From assembly GCA_964411985.1 (NCBI GenBank), contig CAYPNF010000043.1, positions 10,823 to 74,822 of the forward strand: DNA of 64,000 bases, read 5' to 3'. Below, in pieces: positions 59,560 to 64,000 of this stretch (its first letter is position 1; every line of letters begins with the position of its first letter). Source of the DNA: CAYPNF01 sp964411985. GTDB lineage: Bacteria; Verrucomicrobiota; Verrucomicrobiia; Limisphaerales; J093. Both the position numbers and the translations under genes were made by a program. Below the pieces are notes generated by a model. It ran no database searches. It saw only the letters and a program-made list of their open reading frames with translations, and was not told the DNA's origin.

Positions 59560-60555
59560 TTGGTTCTTCTGGTTGCCCTGGCTTTCCTGGGTACTGGCTG
59601 TGGCGGATTCGTCGCTCGGCGCCTGGTGCAGGCCCCCAATACTTACCCTGGGTGGCTGGCACCCGAAGCACCCGTCGTATTTGACCTTCCCGCCGAATGT
59701 CTGACCAACCTCCCCACCTCCCGCCTCAAGGTGGGCCCTCCCGAAGCCGACCTCTGGTTTCGCGTCGTTGAGCCGGGTCACTACGGATGGACGAGCCAAT
59801 CCACTAACTGGGTGGAGAAAGGAAAACAAAGATTCGAGTTCACCTTCAGGTTTTCCACTCCGCCAGAGCCGCAACCCGCCAGCTCCCCGATCCGGGGAAC
59901 GGTGGTGCTCCTCCACGGTTACGGGGTCGACCACGCGTCCCTCATCCCGTGGGCGTTTCGGCTGGCCCAGGAAGGCTGGCGCTGCGTACTGGTGGATTTG
60001 CGCGGACACGGCAAGTCCACCGGCCGGCAGATCTCTTTCGGGCTTCAGGAAGCCCAGGACCTGAGCCAGTTGCTGGACCTGCTCCAAGTGCGCGGAGAAC
60101 TGGCCCATCCCGTGGTCGCCTTTGGCCAATCGTATGGGGCTGCCGTGGCCTTACGCTGGCAAGCCCAGGAACCACGTATTCACAGCTTGATCCTGATTTC
60201 CCCCTATGCGGACCTGGCAGAGGCCGCACTCAACATCCGCCGCGAATACGCCGCGTGGATTCCGAAAAGCTGCGTCCGAGCCGGGTTAAGACGGCTGCCC
60301 GGATTACTGGAAACGCCAAGTGCCGAGCTGAACCCGATCACCTGGGTTCAGCGAAAAACGGTGCCAGCCTTCTTCGCAGTGGGAGATGCTGACCGAATCA
60401 CCCCGCCGACAGAGGTCCGCCGACTCGAGGCGCTTTGCCAACCCCGCAGCCGGTTGGTGATCGTCCCCAAAGCGACCCATGAGAATGTGGCCTTCCTCCT
60501 CGATCCCCTCGCACCGCCGGTCCTGGAGTGGCTTCAGGGCCTGGGCGGTAATTGA
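59560..60555 (+). CDS. Alpha/beta hydrolase, probable lipoprotein
   Basis: 331 residues if the TTG at 59560 is the start. The frame is open further upstream and a CTG at 59512 would give a better signal peptide (Arg and Lys before the hydrophobic core). The lipobox G-T-G-C-G follows a hydrophobic run. The hydrolase part has L-L-H-G-Y-G-V-D (oxyanion His-Gly), G-Q-S-Y-G-A-A (nucleophile Ser elbow), an acidic G-D-A-D-R-I, and a final His in K-A-T-H-E-N, i.e. a full catalytic triad. It may release acyl chains from lipids, consistent with the operon, but substrate is not known. Last sizeable gene of the operon. Confidence 0.8.
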   Translation: MVLLVALAFLGTGCGGFVARRLVQAPNTYPGWLAPEAPVVFDLPAECLTNLPTSRLKVGPPEADLWFRVVEPGHYGWTSQSTNWVEKGKQRFEFTFRFSTPPEPQPASSPIRGTVVLLHGYGVDHASLIPWAFRLAQEGWRCVLVDLRGHGKSTGRQISFGLQEAQDLSQLLDLLQVRGELAHPVVAFGQSYGAAVALRWQAQEPRIHSLILISPYADLAEAALNIRREYAAWIPKSCVRAGLRRLPGLLETPSAELNPITWVQRKTVPAFFAVGDADRITPPTEVRRLEALCQPRSRLVIVPKATHENVAFLLDPLAPPVLEWLQGLGGN

Positions 60556-60671
60556 GCGATTGGATTCTGTGGGCGTGGGTCGGCCTGGCGGCTTGCCACT
60601 CCCTTTGGCTCCGCTACGTCTTCAAATATCTCCGACACAACTGCAAATCAATGGCAACCATCAACTCATGA
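60552..60671 (+). CDS. Possible 39-residue membrane peptide
   Basis: A TTG at 60552 overlapping the hydrolase stop (TTGA) opens a frame with a Trp-rich hydrophobic stretch (S-D-W-I-L-W-A-W-V-G-L-A-A) followed by a basic end (R-Y-V-F-K-Y-L-R-H-N). The overlap and the topology fit a small membrane protein, but no homologue is recalled and it may be chance. Confidence 0.25.
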   Translation: MSDWILWAWVGLAACHSLWLRYVFKYLRHNCKSMATINS

Positions 60672-60916
60672 AGATGCGCTGCCATCGGCAGGGGGGAGCG
60701 AGGGTATCTGGAATGCTAATCATCTTGTTGATATGAGTAGCTATTGTTACACCATTCTTCACTCCACGTTATGAAGAATGCTTTTCCATAATGTTCGATT
60801 TATCTGGTGTTTATCCTGTGTGGGTTGCATCATAAGGTTATCTGGGGTGAGGGATGATAGGTTGGAGTTCTCGGGTGTTCCCATCCATGCCGGACAAGGC
60901 AACCAAAGGCTGTTTT
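60556..60916. other. Spacer before the subtilase gene
   Basis: Apart from the possible small peptide and a hairpin at 60753-60785, nothing recognisable. It is AT-richer than the surrounding DNA, consistent with a promoter region for the subtilase, though no clear -35/-10 pair was identified. Confidence 0.45.
60753..60785 (+). terminator. Possible intrinsic terminator of the lipid operon
   Basis: CATTCTTC (60753-60760) pairs with GAAGAATG (60773-60780), 12-base loop, followed by CTTTT. It lies about 200 bases after the hydrolase stop. Confidence 0.45.
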
Positions 60917-63232
60917 ATGACGATGACACGATTCCTGACGATGCTGGCTCTTCTCGCCAGCAGTTCCATCACGCTGGCGCAAGTCATTCCGGGTCGGTAT
61001 ATCGCAGTTTTCAAGGATGAGGTGCGAGACCATCCCGCTGCTGCTAAAGCCATGGCCGCACAACATGGGCTCTCGATCGGCCATGTTTACGAGCATGCCC
61101 TCAAGGGATTCGTGTTTAACGGGTCGACCCAGGCGGTAATGGCCGTCTCCCAACGCGCCAATATTGCCTACGTCGAGCCAGATCAGATCTGCCAAGCTTG
61201 GGAACAAAAGATTCCAACCGGGATCAACCGGGCGGATGTAGAGAAGGCAGTTACAATAACTGGCTCCTCCGGATTAGTGGACGTTGACATCGCCATCATT
61301 GACACTGGTCTGGACAGCAACCATCCCGACTTGAACGTCATTACGGGGGGGGTGCGCTTTTACATGAGCAGGAACCGGATCCTGTCCGATACCAGGTGGG
61401 AGGACGACAACGGCCATGGGACCCACGTGGGGGGAACGGCGGCGGCCAAAGATAACGATCTGGGTGTTGTCGGGGTGGCCCCTGGCGCACGGTTAACCGC
61501 CGTCAAGGTACTCGATGCGAAGGGCGAAGGAACCGTGTCTGGGATTATCGCCGGTGTGGATTGGGTGGCGGCGCGGGCGAGCACCTTTGAGGTGGCGAAC
61601 ATGAGCCTCGGAGGTGGGTATTCCCAGGCTCAGAACGATGCGGTGAGGAAGGCGGTGGAAAAGGGAGTGGTGTTCGTCGTGGCGGCAGGGAACGACGGCA
61701 TGGACGCGGCCCTTTACTCGCCGGCTTCTGAACCGACCGCGATCACGGTATCGGCTCTGGCAGACAGCGACGGGCTCCCTGGGGGCAAAGGCCCCGCCAC
61801 ATTCCTCTATGGCGCGGATGATAGCTTCGCAACCTTCAGCAATTTTGGATCGGTGGTGGACCTCTGCGCGCCGGGCGTGGATATTCTCAGCACGCTTATG
61901 GGCGGAGGTTATGGCACTGGATCGGGCACGAGCATGGCCTCACCCCATGTGGCGGGCGCAGCAGCGCTGTATATCGCTAGGAATGGACTGACGAAGTCTG
62001 CGGCGGGTGTGGCAGCTGTTGCAGATGCACTCAAGAACAAGGGGTGGACATTGGGTGATCCGGAGTACCTTTTGAGTGGTGACAAAGATAACTACCAGGA
62101 GCCTCTGCTGAACGTTGGTGGTTTGTTCAATTCTGCGCCTACTGTTAAAATCACCAGCCCAGCTGACGATGCCGTCTTCCCCGACGGTCAACTAATTTCC
62201 TTCTCAGCCTCTGCGTCGGACGCGGAGGATGGAGGGGTAACCAGTCCTTTAGTATGGACCTCCAGCATTGACGGTCGGATTTGGACAGGAGACTCGTTCT
62301 CGAAAGTTCTTTCCGAGAACGTCCACACGATCACTGCGACCGCGACTGACTCGAAGGGCGCTGAGGGCAGCGCCTCCATCACCGTCACCGTCGGCACTCC
62401 GAATATGCCTCCGACTGTTACGATCAACAGCCCAGCTAACGATGCCAAGTTCGCCAGCGGTGATACGATTTCATTCTCGGCCGTTGCGTACGACGACAGG
62501 GACGGACAGATTACCACTCCTTTGGTATGGACCTCGAGCATAAACGGTCAGATTGGGTCAACACTGTCAGGAGAATTCTTGTTCTCGAAAGCTCTTTCGG
62601 ATGGCACGCACACCATCACGGCGACCGCGACTGACTCAGAGGGCTTGACGGGCATCGCGAGCATTACGCTGACTGTGGGCTCCTCGATTGTCGTGCCCAG
62701 TGGGTTCGAAAACCTGGATGACGATGGTTGGAGCGGAACCATATCCAGTGCGGTTCGTCTGCAGGAGGTGTACTCTGCCGCAAACTTCAGTGGTCCGGTC
62801 ACCATCACAGGCATGGCCTTCCGGCTGGACAACAGCTCCACCGCCACCGCCGGAAAGATCACAATTCGCGTCCGATTGTCCACCACCACGGCACAGCCGG
62901 ACAACCTCAGTTCGACGTTTGGTGCGAACATTGGTTCGAACGTGAAAGAGGTGTTTCCCGTAGGGGAGGTCCAAATCAATTCCAAAACGGGCAGCTGGCC
63001 GAATGCATTTGATCTCAACATCCCCTTCGCAACTTCCTTCACCTACGATCCGGGAAAAGGAAACCTGCTCGTGGATATCACCACCAGCGCTGGTGCTCCG
63101 GGCGTATTTGTGGACGCATCGAATGAGAAGACCGACGGTGCCTCAAGAGCCTTCTCGTCGAACATCACCGCTACCAAAGCTGCGGCGCGCGATAGCGGGG
63201 CCGATGTGATCCGGTTCAAAGTAGCTCCGTAG
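60917..63232 (+). CDS. Secreted subtilisin-like serine protease (S8) with Ig-like repeats
   Basis: 771 residues from the ATG at 60917; signal peptide 1-20 (A-L-L-A-S-S-S-I-T-L-A-Q). An inhibitor I9 propeptide (about 22-95, with R-Y-I-A-V-F-K-D and V-E-P-D-Q) precedes the S8 catalytic domain with Asp129 (A-I-I-D-T-G-L-D), His167 (N-G-H-G-T-H-V-G-G) and Ser339 (G-T-S-M-A-S-P-H). After it come two tandem Ig-like repeats (about 410-590), each beginning P-T-V-x-I-x-S-P-A and ending H-T-I-T-A-T-A-T-D-S. A C-terminal ~180-residue beta-rich domain of unknown family ends the protein. Autoprocessing of the propeptide and secretion are expected. Confidence 0.94.
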   Translation: MTMTRFLTMLALLASSSITLAQVIPGRYIAVFKDEVRDHPAAAKAMAAQHGLSIGHVYEHALKGFVFNGSTQAVMAVSQRANIAYVEPDQICQAWEQKIPTGINRADVEKAVTITGSSGLVDVDIAIIDTGLDSNHPDLNVITGGVRFYMSRNRILSDTRWEDDNGHGTHVGGTAAAKDNDLGVVGVAPGARLTAVKVLDAKGEGTVSGIIAGVDWVAARASTFEVANMSLGGGYSQAQNDAVRKAVEKGVVFVVAAGNDGMDAALYSPASEPTAITVSALADSDGLPGGKGPATFLYGADDSFATFSNFGSVVDLCAPGVDILSTLMGGGYGTGSGTSMASPHVAGAAALYIARNGLTKSAAGVAAVADALKNKGWTLGDPEYLLSGDKDNYQEPLLNVGGLFNSAPTVKITSPADDAVFPDGQLISFSASASDAEDGGVTSPLVWTSSIDGRIWTGDSFSKVLSENVHTITATATDSKGAEGSASITVTVGTPNMPPTVTINSPANDAKFASGDTISFSAVAYDDRDGQITTPLVWTSSINGQIGSTLSGEFLFSKALSDGTHTITATATDSEGLTGIASITLTVGSSIVVPSGFENLDDDGWSGTISSAVRLQEVYSAANFSGPVTITGMAFRLDNSSTATAGKITIRVRLSTTTAQPDNLSSTFGANIGSNVKEVFPVGEVQINSKTGSWPNAFDLNIPFATSFTYDPGKGNLLVDITTSAGAPGVFVDASNEKTDGASRAFSSNITATKAAARDSGADVIRFKVAP

Positions 63233-63458
63233 TTTTAGTTCCTAACGACGCCTAAGAGTGTGGAGAGGTGCCCCTACGGACCCGGTGCAAACGAGCCACC
63301 TGGGGCAGCCGTCTCCTTGGACCACGAGCTGCCCTGGTCCCCGCTCCGATGAACCCCCTGGGGGTTGGTTCCCCGCGACCCGATCCGGCTCAGGCACGCT
63401 GAGTGATTGTTGGCCTGCCAGCGGATGCCTGATCTCGGCGCTGCCTGAATTCGGATGG

Positions 63459-63776
63459 TTAGCTGCGCTCAAAGAAGGCTCGAGCCATACACCAAACCAA
63501 ATTGCCTGACATCGCCAACCACAATAAGCTCAGCACTCCCGATATCCCGCCGATAATCCAATCGGCTCTGCTCGCGCAATGAAACAGCAAATAGGTTGTC
63601 CAGAATACGGGCAGCAAACCGACCCCTAACGCGAGAAAGGCTCGAGGCCAGCTGTGCCACACCGGAGCGATGAGGATATGGGGCATCCCCAGATACACGG
63701 CGCCACTCAGAACAAGTGTAATGGTCAAGGCCCGGGGCCACGGCAGGGGGCGTCGGCTTCGAATGATCGGATTCAT
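63459..63776 (-). CDS. Hypothetical membrane protein
   Basis: 105 residues from the ATG at 63776 (a longer frame to 63845 is possible). Three hydrophobic segments at about 18-37, 48-66 and 75-95; basic N-terminus (R-S-R-R-P-L-P-W-P-R). No family recognised. Confidence 0.5.
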   Translation of the reverse strand: MNPIIRSRRPLPWPRALTITLVLSGAVYLGMPHILIAPVWHSWPRAFLALGVGLLPVFWTTYLLFHCASRADWIIGGISGVLSLLWLAMSGNLVWCMARAFFERS

Positions 63777-64000
63777 CGTGCAGGCGGTGACAAGCAACGA
63801 TTTGTCAAGCCGTAGGGATCCTACCACGATACACACATTCTGCACATCCTTTTGAAGGTTCGGAACTCGTCAGGTCTAGAGCGTGGAGAGGTGCTCCGGC
63901 AGGTCGTTCCAGAAATCATTCCTGAGTTAGTATCTCTTAGCCTTTTCCATGCAGTTGAACAGGAGGCAGCAGAGAGAGCAGAGCCGTCAGACGGAGTCAG
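63777..64000. other. Right-edge sequence without a recognised gene
   Basis: A 12-base string GTGGAGAGGTGC (63882-63893) also occurs at 63259-63270 in the spacer after the subtilase gene. Nothing else was recognised; a gene could begin beyond the window edge. Confidence 0.4.

Noticed and set aside
58238..59671. A 477-codon minus-strand open frame across the aas-like gene
   Set aside because: It is antisense to a gene with complete AMP-binding motifs.
1..64000. CRISPR arrays, tRNA or rRNA genes
   Set aside because: No regularly spaced direct repeats, no tRNA T-loop sequence outside genes and no rRNA-like stretches were seen on reading both strands, although a dedicated scan was not possible.

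Overview
The window looks like a chromosomal segment of a GC-rich Gram-negative bacterium, most probably of the phylum Verrucomicrobiota (Limisphaerales/Pedosphaera-like). This rests on gene content and not on a phylogenetic marker: CRTAC1-type FG-GAP/ASPIC-UnbV secreted proteins, a triple LamG surface protein, short C-terminal domains ending in F-Y/F-R, Tat-dependent Gfo/Idh/MocA oxidoreductase, sulfatase and GH2, an OPT transporter, lipid A genes and traces of REP-associated (IS200-like) transposases. No rRNA, tRNA, CRISPR array, prophage or intact insertion sequence was seen.

Layout. 1-9.1 kb: PH-domain protein (cut by the left edge), sugar-phosphate isomerase-like protein, secreted haloperoxidase and HExxH protein, NarL-type response regulator, AlkA-type glycosylase, nitrilase-family hydrolase. 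9.2-19.3 kb: very large secreted proteins (double CRTAC1, triple LamG, TPR plus CRTAC1). 19.3-25.4 kb: sodium:solute symporter coupled to a UreF-like protein, GH20-like secreted protein, DUF2330 protein. 25.6-35.1 kb: Phd/VapC toxin-antitoxin module, MFS exporter, TolC, TetR divergent from an RND adaptor/pump pair, and a broken two-gene module. 35.3-45.2 kb: lipoprotein; a minus-strand group of secreted glycan-degradation proteins (oxidoreductase, GH2, unknown, sulfatase); OPT transporter. 45.2-47.3 kb: a three-gene ECF sigma operon. 47.4-51.4 kb: lipopolysaccharide genes (GT9, LpxL-like, LpxK, CPBP protease). 51.5-53.6 kb: NhaD-like antiporter and signal peptidase I. 54.1-60.7 kb: a plus-strand lipid-remodelling operon (MarR, LplT-like, Lnt-like, Aas-like, alpha/beta hydrolase). 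60.9-63.8 kb: a secreted subtilase and a small membrane protein.

How the genes work together. Most of the window serves the cell envelope: building lipid A/LPS, recycling lysophospholipids, exporting toxic compounds, and secreting proteins that bind or break down polysaccharide. The most unusual points are an Lnt-like enzyme whose nucleophile cysteine position reads glycine, inside an LplT/Aas operon; a UreF-like protein without urease genes, coupled to a symporter; a possible small RNA with a strong terminator in front of the lipid operon; several promoters placed 6-7 nt before start codons, suggesting leaderless mRNAs; and scattered palindromic elements together with transposase remnants.
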